Assembly: GCA_020061465.1 (NCBI GenBank)
Contig: JAGUYG010000071.1
Span: 1 to 52,009 of the forward strand
Direction: 5' to 3'
Source of the DNA: Ignavibacteriales bacterium
GTDB taxonomy: Bacteria > Bacteroidota > Ignavibacteria > Ignavibacteriales > Ignavibacteriaceae
Length of the DNA: 52,009 nt
Position numbers and translations under genes: made by a program. Below the pieces are notes generated by a model, which was given only the letters and a program-made list of their open reading frames with translations, did not search any database and was not told the DNA's origin. Below are positions 19,732-27,938 of the stretch, piece by piece. How positions within the stretch are numbered: the first letter of the stretch is position 1; each line of letters starts with the position of its first letter.

Positions 19732-20030
19732 TGTATAAATTGCTGTTTTTTCTAAAAAAAACAAACGACGAACAAATATTAAATCATTTTCAAAATTTCA
19801 CATTAAAATACCTCTGCGAACTTGCAGCAAAAGAAGTTAAGCCAGGCAAGGTTGAAAGCAGCCTTTTGCTCGACCATAAGTACATGTACTTCTGTGAACT
19901 CGAAACTTCTTCGAAGGAAGAGATGGATAAAAAATTAAATTCCCCTGCCGGCAAAGAACTAAGCAAACACCTCGCCGAACTTGCAAACCACAGCACAATT
20001 ATTTTCGTAGATTACAACGAACAGATATGA
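19731..20030 (+). CDS. Small dimeric alpha/beta-barrel-like protein
   Basis: 99 residues with the two-fold beta-alpha-beta pattern of ferredoxin-like dimeric barrels (EthD/muconolactone-isomerase style): LLFFLKKTND at the start, a helix about 16-36, a strand KYMYFCELE, a helix, and a final strand TIIFVDY. No catalytic residue can be assigned. It is translationally coupled on both sides: TGATG with the lipoprotein and ATGA with sixA. The context gives no pathway. The fold assignment is an inference from the pattern only. Confidence 0.7.
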   Translation: MYKLLFFLKKTNDEQILNHFQNFTLKYLCELAAKEVKPGKVESSLLLDHKYMYFCELETSSKEEMDKKLNSPAGKELSKHLAELANHSTIIFVDYNEQI

Positions 20031-20506
20031 ACCTTTACGTAGTACGTCACGGACATGCCGAAAATGTTTCTCTTGCTAAAAGGGATTTTGACAGACTTTT
20101 AACATCAAAAGGAAAAGAACAAATCCGTAGAGCTGCCATAGGCTGGAAAACTCTGATTTCACAAATCAATTTGATTCTTACCTCACCCTACCAAAGAGCG
20201 TTTGAATCTGCAAAAATTACTGCCGAAGTATTAGGTTATGAGGGAGATCTTATCGTAGATAATAATTTTGCACCCGGCTGTAAGACAAATCAACTCATAG
20301 AAATTATTAATGCTTTAGATGCGGAAAACATTTTAATAGTTGGACATGAACCTGATTTATCTAATCATATTTCAAACTTTATCTCGCAAACGCAGGTTTA
20401 TCTCGATATCAGAAGAGCCTCAATTGCAAAAATATCATTTCCTAATAAAGCACTCTTTTCGAAAGGAACGCTTGAGTACTTAATTCCGCCGGAAACTTTT
20501 CAATAA
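20027..20506 (+). CDS. sixA: SixA-like phosphohistidine phosphatase
   Basis: 159-residue small histidine phosphatase. The catalytic RHGHA motif is at residues 7-11, the second Arg is in TSPYQRAFESA and the distal His is in VGHEPDLS. At this length it lacks the extra domains of phosphoglycerate mutases and fits SixA, which removes phosphate from phosphohistidine in phosphorelay or PTS proteins. A large hybrid kinase with an HPT domain lies 1.2 kb away on the other strand, but nothing ties the two together beyond proximity. It is the last gene of the operon, and its stop codon adjoins the T-run that ends ffs on the opposite strand. Confidence 0.85.
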   Translation: MNLYVVRHGHAENVSLAKRDFDRLLTSKGKEQIRRAAIGWKTLISQINLILTSPYQRAFESAKITAEVLGYEGDLIVDNNFAPGCKTNQLIEIINALDAENILIVGHEPDLSNHISNFISQTQVYLDIRRASIAKISFPNKALFSKGTLEYLIPPETFQ

Positions 20507-20510
20507 AAAA
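20505..20510 (-). terminator. T-run at the 3' end of ffs
   Basis: Directly after the closing stem of the SRP RNA the minus strand reads TTTTTT, a plausible intrinsic terminator using the RNA's own terminal helix. It abuts the sixA stop codon on the plus strand. Confidence 0.6.
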
Positions 20511-20594
20511 GCGCACGGTTACACAAGCCTTATACTTACCGCTGCTTCCTTCCGGACCTGACGGGGTTGGGTACTTAGCCTGTTAACCGGCGCT
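20511..20594 (-). ncRNA. ffs: Signal recognition particle RNA, small (4.5S) bacterial type
   Basis: On the minus strand the conserved SRP apical domain is present (GTCAGGTCCGGAAGG then AAGCAGC), including the GGAA tetraloop and the asymmetric loops that bind the Ffh M domain. The outer ends pair (AGCGC at the 5' end with GCGCT at the 3' end) around an arm of about 84 nucleotides. Its partner Ffh delivers nascent membrane proteins to FtsY at the membrane. Confidence 0.95.
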
Positions 20595-20627
20595 TAAAGT
20601 TCACACCATTATTTCAAATTTTCGGAT

Positions 20628-21635
20628 TCAAAATTCAGGAAAAAAAGCATCTGTATCAAGCGAAGAATTTTTTACTTTCTTTTGCTTTCCCTGTTCGGAT
20701 AGTGTATTTCGCTCCCAAAACACAAATCCGTCATATCCCTGAATAGAATAGTCACTCTCTGATAATTCAAGCCTCTTCTGTGCAAGACAACAATAGAATT
20801 CATCTTCTTCTACTCCTGCAAATCTTCTTCCCAATTTGTTTGCAACAACAGCGGTTGTGCCCGAACCGAGAAAAGGATCAAATACAAAATCGCCCTTATT
20901 AGTGCTTGCTAAAATAATTTTTGCCAAAAGTTTTTCGGGTTTTTGTGTAGGATGTTCGGTGTTTTCCGGCATAGACCAAAACGGTACGGTAATATCCGTC
21001 CAAATATTTGATGGATGCGTGACTCTATAATTACCTGTCAACTCACTGTTCCAATCTTTCGGATTGCCGTCCTCTGTTTTATAAGGTGCTAATACTCGCC
21101 GTTTCATCTTTACGGCATCAACATTAAAAGTATAGTTTTTTGATAAAGTAAAAAACCAAATATCTTCAGAACAATTTTTCCAATTATTTTGTGCACCTCT
21201 CCCCTTCTCTCGTTCCCATGTAATTCTGTTTCGAACGATAAAATATTTCGCTGCTGTTTCGTAAACTGCAGAAGAGGATTTCCAATCGCAGCAAATGTAT
21301 ATAGATGCGTTAGGTTTAAGTACTTTTAGCAGCGCTTTGATCCATGAATCAAGCCACTTGCAGTACTCTGTATAACTCAAAGCTTTGAATTTTTTTTTGT
21401 TATATTTTTTTTCAAGATTATACGGCGGATCGATGAAAAGAAGGTCGACAAAGTTTTCGGGAAGATTATCAATTATCTCAAATAAATTTCGATTAATTAT
21501 TTTATTTTCGAAAGCATAGTGAGTTGGGTAAACGGAATCTTTTAACAGCTTTTTTTTTAAGTGTTCTATTTCGTTTGAATCGATTGTGATTGTACGATTT
21601 AGGGGCGCTTTCGTTTTGGGATTGCGGCTGTTCAT
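20628..21635 (-). CDS. Orphan site-specific DNA methyltransferase (beta class, N6A/N4C)
   Basis: 335-residue amino-methyltransferase. The catalytic motif DPPYN (residues 69-73) comes before the SAM-binding motif FDPFLGSGTT (about 255-264), which is the beta-class order. EHPTQKPEKLLAKII precedes the latter, as in many type II enzymes. DPPY with this arrangement most often means N6-adenine methylation, but the target sequence cannot be read from the protein. No restriction endonuclease gene lies next to it: the neighbours are ffs and a hybrid kinase. An epigenetic or solitary protective role is therefore more likely than a complete restriction-modification pair. The C-terminal tail (about 300-335) is charged and probably unstructured. 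Confidence 0.88.
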   Translation of the reverse strand: MNSRNPKTKAPLNRTITIDSNEIEHLKKKLLKDSVYPTHYAFENKIINRNLFEIIDNLPENFVDLLFIDPPYNLEKKYNKKKFKALSYTEYCKWLDSWIKALLKVLKPNASIYICCDWKSSSAVYETAAKYFIVRNRITWEREKGRGAQNNWKNCSEDIWFFTLSKNYTFNVDAVKMKRRVLAPYKTEDGNPKDWNSELTGNYRVTHPSNIWTDITVPFWSMPENTEHPTQKPEKLLAKIILASTNKGDFVFDPFLGSGTTAVVANKLGRRFAGVEEDEFYCCLAQKRLELSESDYSIQGYDGFVFWERNTLSEQGKQKKVKNSSLDTDAFFPEF

Positions 21636-21670
21636 GATTGATTTTATTTCTTAATAGAAATCTTCAATTC

Positions 21671-24600
21671 TTAAAATCCAAAATCGCTGTACTTATTCTT
21701 AATGGTTTCCAGTTCGTTAATTATTTTTTCAAATTTACTCATTAGTTCAACGGCAAGATTTTCGGTTTCAACAGAAAAATCATTCTTCTTTGCAGCCTCC
21801 TCAAGCTTAACTGTAACTCCTGTTATGTTGTCTATTCCAAGAGTGATGCTGCTGCCTTTTAATTTATGAGAAACAAACTGAAGTTTTTTAGCATCCTTTT
21901 CCTTTAATGCAATTTCAAGGTTATTAAGTGCTATCGGAAGCTCATTTATAAATATATCCAATAGTTCCACATAAAATTTTCTATCGGCTTCTGATTGTAT
22001 GTCATTCAGGAAACTGATTTTATTTTCATCAACAATTGAAGTTGAAGATTTTGTATGAATCAACTCTTGAAAATGCTCTTCTCTGTTCGATGCTATCTTG
22101 CTGCTCCAATAAATAAGAGTGTCTTGCAAATTTTCCATGGACAAAGGTTTTGAAATGTAATCGTCCATTCCTGTTTTAAGGCACATATCTTTGTCCTCGT
22201 CGGAAGCATTTGCCGTCATAGCAATAATTTTGGGACGAATGTCGGGCTTTAATTCGCTTAAAATAATTCTGGCAGCTTCAAGTCCGTCCATTTCGGGCAT
22301 TTGTAAATCCATGAATAGTAGATCATATTTAATTGCTTTTACCGCATCTACTACTTGAATGCCGTTTGTAACAAGGTCGGCTCTATAACCCAAACGCTCT
22401 AGCGATTTAAGCGCTACCTTCTGATTTACCTCATTATCTTCTGCAAGAAGAATCCTTAGCTGATTAGTCTTTCCTAATTCGGCATTAAATTCAAAATCTT
22501 TCGGTACTGTTCCGTACTTGGCTTTGGTTTCTGCGGTAAAAATTGATAAGATACTTTCATAAAGATGATCGTACTTAATGGGCTTATTTATAAATCCTGA
22601 AATATTAAGATCCTTATATTTAGATATATCTTCCTTTTTACCAATTGAAGTGAGAATGAGTATGGGAAGATTTTTTCCTTTTTCGATTTTTCTTATTTCA
22701 CGGCTAAGCTTAACGCCGTCCATTTCAGGCATACGATAATCGAGAATTGCAATATCGAATTTATCCTGCTCGGAAATGATATTTATTGCTTCTAACGGTG
22801 AATGCGTAGACTGAGATTTCATTCCCCAATTATCTGCATAGACTTTTAATATTTTTTGATTCGTTATATGATCGTCAACAATAAGAATTCTTTTACCGCT
22901 TAATTCTGCCGAAGAGGATTTTAGATAAATTTTTGATTGTGAAGGAGCCGGCTTAGCTCGGATGGTAAAATAAAACGTTGAGCCTTTTCCGTACATGCTT
23001 TCCACCCACATTTTACCTCCCATTAGCTCAGCGAGTCTTTTACTTATCGCTAATCCCAATCCGGTTCCGCCGTGTGTTCTGGTAATCGAGCTGTCTATCT
23101 GGCTGAACGATTGGAAAAGCTTATCTATCTTTTGTGCGGGAATACCTATTCCGGTATCTTTAACAGAGAATTGAATTTCATATAAATCGGCTACTGTTTT
23201 TTTTGCGGAAACGGAAACGAAAACTTCCCCCTTCTCTGTAAATTTTACTGCATTGCCGATTAAATTGGTTAAAATTTGACGCACTCTTGTAACATCACCG
23301 TCTATAGAAACCGGAGTATTATTTTCTATTAAGTACGCGAGATCAATTCCATTTTCGGCTGCTTTCGAAGCTAATAAATCGAGTGAAGCTTCTATGCAGT
23401 CCCTTAAATCGAATGGCTGCATTTCCAACTCTAAACGATTGGATTCAATCTTCGAAAAATCTAAGATGTCGTTAATAATTATTAGAAGCTGGTCTCCGCT
23501 TTGCCGTATTATTTCGACATATTCTTTTTGTTCTTCATCTAAATTTGTATCCAGCAATAAACCAGTCATTCCGATTACTCCGTTCATTGGCGTTCTTATT
23601 TCATGGCTCATTAATGCAAGAAACTCGCTTTTAGTACGTGTAGCCGATTCGGCTTTCAAAGCTGCTTGATCTAGCTGCTTATTCTTTTGTATCAATTCAG
23701 CTTCAATATTATTTCTCTTAATAACAGCACCTAAGGTAGATGCCATTGTGATGAGTAATGATTCTTCATTAGCTGTCCAATGTCTGTCTTTTTTACAATC
23801 GTCAAATCCGGTAAAACCCCAGTACTGGTTATCGACGAATATCGGAACAAGTATTAATGATTTGATGCTGCCGTCGATAAATACTTTTTGAACCGATTTA
23901 GGAAGCTCCTTTATTATGAACTTAAGCGTTTTACCTTCTGCAAAACTTTCGTAAAATTTTAACTCACCGAAGCGCGAATATGAAAGTTTTTGCAATGCCG
24001 GATTATTTATTTGCGGTTCGGTTCCTTCGGATGCCCATTCATACATCACACTCAAGTACATCTCGCCTGTTTCTTCATCTTCTTTGTGCTTGTAGATGTA
24101 AACTCTGTCAACCTCAACTGCTTCACCTAAAATTTTGAGTGCGGTGTTGAAGCCTGTTTCCGGATCGGCTGCTAAAATTATATTTTTAGTAGCTTCTGCA
24201 ATTCCTTGTAATAATTTGTCTTTTCTGTTGATCAGCAATTCCTGAGATTTTCTTTCGGTTATATCTCTGAAGATACTCAGTAGTAATTTTTCCCCGGAAC
24301 TCAATTCTAAAAGCGAATTAGAAATTTCAAAATCGATATACGATCCATTCCATAGTTTGGCTTGATATTCATACTTGGGTGTTACAACACCGGACTGAAA
24401 ATATTGATGGTGAGTTTCTAAAAAACGATTATGAACTTCAGTGTTATAAACGCATGTAAACGGATTTCCCTCAATATCCACCTTATCTTTACCGACCATG
24501 ACTGCAAAAGCTTTGTTGCATAATATAATTTTACCGGATGAATCTGTTATCCTCATTCCATCATTTGATCGCTCCCATACCTCTCTAAAAATACTCTCTT

Positions 24601-25129
24601 GCTGAATAACATCTGTATCTTTTGTTGAAGTAATATTTTGCGGTACCATTAATCCTAAAATCAATTCGGTATCTTCGAGGTCCAGCGAAGTACCGGTAAT
24701 TTGAACATCTATTAACCGCGCATCTTTGCTTAAAATGCCCGTTTCGAATTCGAAAGTTTCTATCTCTTCCAATTTTTTTGTGATTGAACTTAAATATTTT
24801 CGAACCTTAGTATCACCGATTAAGTGAATCAACTTAGCACCGATGATATCAGCAGGTTTGTAACCTAAATACTCTTTCATCAAAGGAGAGATGTATCGTA
24901 TGCTCAAATCATTGTTAAGTATGAATATAATTATTGGAGAAACGGATGCGCGGAGAGTATTTTCAAAAGCAGAAACCTGCAATTTTTTTATCGATTGAGA
25001 AAGAATCTCTGTCAATTCCCTCCGCCGGAATTCGTCGGTTGAAGGTTGAAGTAAACTTTCGGCAATCAACTGAATTTCGTTAGGGTCAGCCACTTCACCG
25101 TCGATAGTTTTAATTTTTTCCAAGTGCAT
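21671..25129 (-). CDS. Cytoplasmic hybrid histidine kinase PAS-PAS-GAF-HisKA-HATPase-REC-REC-HPT
   Basis: 1152 residues from ATG at 25129 (a TTG one codon earlier is an alternative). There is no membrane segment, so the sensor is soluble. Domains in order: two PAS domains (about 55-165 and 178-295), a GAF domain (about 300-470), HisKA with the phospho-acceptor His in [12 protein letters not shown] (about 515), HATPase with the Asn box, DTGIGI and GTGLGL, and two receivers (RILIVDDH...[10 protein letters not shown] and [12 protein letters not shown]...[10 protein letters not shown]). A C-terminal HPT domain carries the acceptor His in SHKLKGSS. All phosphotransfer residues appear intact in both receivers. 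The architecture is of the BarA type. No dedicated output regulator is adjacent. Confidence 0.93.
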   Translation of the reverse strand: MHLEKIKTIDGEVADPNEIQLIAESLLQPSTDEFRRRELTEILSQSIKKLQVSAFENTLRASVSPIIIFILNNDLSIRYISPLMKEYLGYKPADIIGAKLIHLIGDTKVRKYLSSITKKLEEIETFEFETGILSKDARLIDVQITGTSLDLEDTELILGLMVPQNITSTKDTDVIQQESIFREVWERSNDGMRITDSSGKIILCNKAFAVMVGKDKVDIEGNPFTCVYNTEVHNRFLETHHQYFQSGVVTPKYEYQAKLWNGSYIDFEISNSLLELSSGEKLLLSIFRDITERKSQELLINRKDKLLQGIAEATKNIILAADPETGFNTALKILGEAVEVDRVYIYKHKEDEETGEMYLSVMYEWASEGTEPQINNPALQKLSYSRFGELKFYESFAEGKTLKFIIKELPKSVQKVFIDGSIKSLILVPIFVDNQYWGFTGFDDCKKDRHWTANEESLLITMASTLGAVIKRNNIEAELIQKNKQLDQAALKAESATRTKSEFLALMSHEIRTPMNGVIGMTGLLLDTNLDEEQKEYVEIIRQSGDQLLIIINDILDFSKIESNRLELEMQPFDLRDCIEASLDLLASKAAENGIDLAYLIENNTPVSIDGDVTRVRQILTNLIGNAVKFTEKGEVFVSVSAKKTVADLYEIQFSVKDTGIGIPAQKIDKLFQSFSQIDSSITRTHGGTGLGLAISKRLAELMGGKMWVESMYGKGSTFYFTIRAKPAPSQSKIYLKSSSAELSGKRILIVDDHITNQKILKVYADNWGMKSQSTHSPLEAINIISEQDKFDIAILDYRMPEMDGVKLSREIRKIEKGKNLPILILTSIGKKEDISKYKDLNISGFINKPIKYDHLYESILSIFTAETKAKYGTVPKDFEFNAELGKTNQLRILLAEDNEVNQKVALKSLERLGYRADLVTNGIQVVDAVKAIKYDLLFMDLQMPEMDGLEAARIILSELKPDIRPKIIAMTANASDEDKDMCLKTGMDDYISKPLSMENLQDTLIYWSSKIASNREEHFQELIHTKSSTSIVDENKISFLNDIQSEADRKFYVELLDIFINELPIALNNLEIALKEKDAKKLQFVSHKLKGSSITLGIDNITGVTVKLEEAAKKNDFSVETENLAVELMSKFEKIINELETIKNKYSDFGF

Positions 25130-25627
25130 CAATTTCGCTTTTGAAATTTTTAATACTTACACGAGCTGCCGAATATAAATTGTTAATTAAAATCAGTTCA
25201 CTTATTCAGCACGTGCAAAAATATAGTTATTGTTAGGTATAATTTAACATTTTTTCGACTTATAGACCCGTAAAAAATTTACGCAACAAAGATAATAATT
25301 TTAATCGATTGTGAGTAAATTCGAAATGCAAATGAATTCAATTTCATTAATAGATTTTAGTACTCACTAAAGTCATTCATCCAGGGTATTCATTTGGAGA
25401 AATTAGGCATTGCTGCGAAAATTTCATTTAATAAACTGTAAAAATCAAATCCGCCCCGATAATTAGATAAATAGTCCAAGATTTTAAGCTCGTATGTTCA
25501 AGGATACAACATGTTCTTATGAGTATTTTTTTAAAACCAAACAGATAGATTTACCTTAATTCTTCTTGTTTAGCTTTTGGCAATTGTCTAATTTTGCCGT
25601 GTATTTATTCAACAATTGGGGATAATC
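25130..25627. other. Divergent intergenic region, about 500 bases, no gene seen
   Basis: AT-rich DNA between the hybrid kinase and the isocitrate dehydrogenase-like gene, which diverge. I find no credible frame, RNA signature or large palindrome in it. It must contain both promoters. Confidence 0.6.
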
Positions 25628-26809
25628 ATGCCAAGGAAAATAGTATCATTACCGGGTGACGGTATCGGAAAAACAGTTCTACCGGAAGCAGTGAGAGTAT
25701 TAAACGCTGCTGGCTTTGAAGCCGAGTATATCCATGGAGATATCGGCTGGGAATTTTGGTGTAAAGAGGGTAATGCACTGCCTCAACGAACAATAGACCT
25801 TTTAGCTGAACACAAAATCGGTTTGTTCGGTGCAATCACAAGCAAACCGAAGGACGCAGCCGCAAAAGAATTAGACCCTTCCTTAAGAGATAAAGGATAT
25901 GTATACTTCAGCCCTATCGTGGGATTAAGGCAGCATTTCAATCTTGATATTTGCATTCGACCATGTCAATCATTTAAAGGAAATCCCCTGAACTTTATAC
26001 GTCGTTCCAACAACGGCTTTGATGAACCATTGGTTAATGCTGTTGTATTCCGCCAAAATACTGAAGGTTTATACGCCGGTGTTGAGTGGACTAATCCGCC
26101 GAAAGTTGTAAGGAATGCATTAGAAACACATCCTAAAATGAAGGCATTCAAGCATGTTCCAAGTGAAGATATGGCAATTTCCACCCGTATCATGTCGCGA
26201 AGTGCATGCCGCAGAATTATTCGTGCGGCTTTTGAGTATGCAAAAAAGTTTGGTTATAAAAATGTTACCGTATGCGAAAAACCAAACGTATTACGCGAAA
26301 CATCGGGAATGATGTTGAGCGAAGCAAAAACAATTGCAAAAGAGTATCCCGGAATTGAATTATGGGATACAAACATCGATGCACAAATGATGTGGCTTAC
26401 TAAAAATCCTGAGATCTACGGAGTAATAGTCGCTGAAAATATGTTCGGGGACATTATAAGCGATGCATTCGCCGGTTTAATCGGAGGATTAGGATTTGCA
26501 TGCAGTGCAAACATCGGCGAAGAAATTGCAGTATTCGAACCCACTCACGGTTCTGCTCCAAAATATCAAGAGCTTAATCCTTCAATAGTTAATCCTATAG
26601 CCATGATATTAAGTGCATGTATGATGCTGGATCATTTAGGCGAAAATGAAAAATCCCAAAGAATCAGAAACGCCATTGCAAAAGTGGTTGAGGAAGGAAA
26701 AGTGAAAACTTACGATATGTTAAAGCTTAAAGGCGGCGCGGATGTTTTTGAAAAAGGAGCTTGTACCACTCAGCAAATGACGGATGAAATAATTAAGAAC
26801 ATTGCGTGA
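25628..26809 (+). CDS. Isocitrate/isopropylmalate dehydrogenase family protein, probably isocitrate dehydrogenase
   Basis: 393-residue beta-decarboxylating dehydrogenase. Visible features: the N-terminal LPGDGIGKTV, the substrate loop FRQNTEGLYAGVEW, the catalytic Lys/Asp region with CEKPNVLRETSGM and DTNIDAQMMW, the metal-binding GDIISDAFAGLIGG, and the nucleotide-binding FEPTHGSAPKY. Isocitrate and isopropylmalate dehydrogenases share these. Aconitase and citrate-lyase genes downstream on the same strand favour isocitrate. The cofactor was not determined. I chose ATG at 25628, because the four codons upstream of it (beginning ATT) are unlikely to be coding. The next gene begins 71 bases after the stop. 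Confidence 0.85.
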   Translation: MPRKIVSLPGDGIGKTVLPEAVRVLNAAGFEAEYIHGDIGWEFWCKEGNALPQRTIDLLAEHKIGLFGAITSKPKDAAAKELDPSLRDKGYVYFSPIVGLRQHFNLDICIRPCQSFKGNPLNFIRRSNNGFDEPLVNAVVFRQNTEGLYAGVEWTNPPKVVRNALETHPKMKAFKHVPSEDMAISTRIMSRSACRRIIRAAFEYAKKFGYKNVTVCEKPNVLRETSGMMLSEAKTIAKEYPGIELWDTNIDAQMMWLTKNPEIYGVIVAENMFGDIISDAFAGLIGGLGFACSANIGEEIAVFEPTHGSAPKYQELNPSIVNPIAMILSACMMLDHLGENEKSQRIRNAIAKVVEEGKVKTYDMLKLKGGADVFEKGACTTQQMTDEIIKNIA

Positions 26810-26880
26810 TCGGTCGTTTGATTTACCATAATCTTTGCTTCTACCTAAACGGAATCAATAATAATCAGTAAGGAAGAAAT

Positions 26881-27414
26881 ATGAGGGACCGCGTATTAAA
26901 AATTTGGCCCGAACTAACTTGGATTCAAAATAAAGAATTAAAAGAAAAAGTTTTGAATTGCTGGGTTTATGCAATTGAAAATAGTGTACTAACCGCAGAA
27001 GACCTTGAAGTAATTCCTTTCTCGCTTCTAATTAAAGACTGCAATATTAGTTTTATGAACCATAAAAGAACTGCAGTTCAGCTTTCAGTTGATATAGCAA
27101 AACGGATGGCAGCGAACTTCGGCAATGAGATCAAAATAGACATGGACATACTAATTGCAGGCGCAATTTTAATCGATGTTGGTAAGCTGGTTGAGTATGA
27201 TAAAGTAAACGGACAATTAACCACCAGCAAAGCGGGAAAGCTGCTTCGCCATCCTTTCAGCGGAGTAGCGATTGCCGATAGATTCGGTTTACCTCCTGAA
27301 GTGCAGCATATAATTGCCTACCACGCAAAAGAAGGTGATTTAGCCAAGAGAAGCATTGAGGCTATTATTGTACATCACGCAGATTTTGTTTCGTTCGAAC
27401 CGTTTAAAGCGTGA
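26881..27414 (+). CDS. HD-domain-like protein with altered metal motif
   Basis: 177 residues with the helical layout of an HD phosphohydrolase: NHKRTAVQLSVDIAKR supplies the first His, the central motif reads LIDVGKLVEYD where HD enzymes have His-Asp, and later His residues are in LRHPFSGVAIA, IIAYHAKEG and IVHHADF. The His of the defining dyad is replaced by Ile, so metal binding may be weakened or the protein may act as a binding module. It sits between the isocitrate dehydrogenase-like gene and the four-helix-bundle insertion, on the citrate-cluster strand. Substrate unknown. Confidence 0.8.
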   Translation: MRDRVLKIWPELTWIQNKELKEKVLNCWVYAIENSVLTAEDLEVIPFSLLIKDCNISFMNHKRTAVQLSVDIAKRMAANFGNEIKIDMDILIAGAILIDVGKLVEYDKVNGQLTTSKAGKLLRHPFSGVAIADRFGLPPEVQHIIAYHAKEGDLAKRSIEAIIVHHADFVSFEPFKA

Positions 27415-27416
27415 AA

Positions 27417-27447
27417 TGTCAAAGGTCAAAAGTCAAAGGTCAAATGA
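27417..27447. repeat. TCAAA-type repeat, left arm of an inverted pair
   Basis: Four iterations of GTCAAA with small variations immediately follow the HD gene stop. The complementary version lies at 27896-27923, so the two bracket the four-helix-bundle gene in inverted orientation. Confidence 0.7.
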
Positions 27448-27492
27448 ATATGATTCTAACTAACTATCGTGAACAAATCATAAAGGTGTATC

Positions 27493-27849
27493 ATGCTTAA
27501 ATTAAACCACAAAAATTTAGATGTTTGGAAATTAGCTATAAAATTTGTCTCAAAGATTTATAAAATTACTTCGAAGTATCCTGTAGAAGAATTATTTGGT
27601 TTAACAAGTCAAACGAGAAGGGCTTCAATTTCAGTTCCTGCTAATATTGCCGAAGGGGCATCGAGAAAAAGTCTTACAGAACGAAAAAGATTTTTTGAAA
27701 TTTCAAGATCATCGTTGGTAGAGCTTAATACACATATTGAAATAGCAAAAGAACTGAAATATCTAAAAGAAGAAATTTTATTAGAATTAGAAAAAGATTT
27801 AAATGAGTTATTTGCCAAGCTTTCAAACTTTATTGAAAAATCTAGATAA
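27493..27849 (+). CDS. Four-helix-bundle protein (23S rRNA intervening-sequence / bAvd-like family)
   Basis: 118-residue all-helical protein with the family hallmarks: LDVWKLAIKFVSKIYKIT at the start, the helix with TSQTRRASISVPANIAEGASR, and SRSSLVELNTHIEIAKEL. Homologues occur in 23S rRNA intervening sequences and as accessory-variability-like proteins; they form pentameric four-helix barrels that bind nucleic acid. No reverse transcriptase or variable repeat is visible here. The gene is enclosed by inverted TCAAA-type repeats and followed by a GC-rich hairpin, which makes the unit look like an inserted module between the HD and aconitase genes. Molecular function unknown. Confidence 0.88.
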   Translation: MLKLNHKNLDVWKLAIKFVSKIYKITSKYPVEELFGLTSQTRRASISVPANIAEGASRKSLTERKRFFEISRSSLVELNTHIEIAKELKYLKEEILLELEKDLNELFAKLSNFIEKSR

Positions 27850-27865
27850 TATCCTTCATTTTGTA

Positions 27866-27923
27866 TCCACCTTCGCTGAAGCTTCGGTGGAAAAATTTGA
27901 CGTTTGACATTTGACTTTTGACC
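27866..27923. repeat. Hairpin plus right arm of the inverted TCAAA repeat
   Basis: TCCACC at 27866-27871 pairs with GGTGGA at 27886-27891 around a self-complementary centre (GAAGCTTC). Immediately after it, 27896-27923 carries TTTGAC-type repeats complementary to 27417-27447. Together they close the unit holding the four-helix-bundle gene. Confidence 0.65.
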
Positions 27924-27938
27924 CCTAAGGAGATTGGA

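Noticed and set aside
27417-27923. Diversity-generating retroelement around the four-helix-bundle gene
   Set aside because: No reverse transcriptase and no template/variable repeat pair is seen; only the Avd-like family resemblance.
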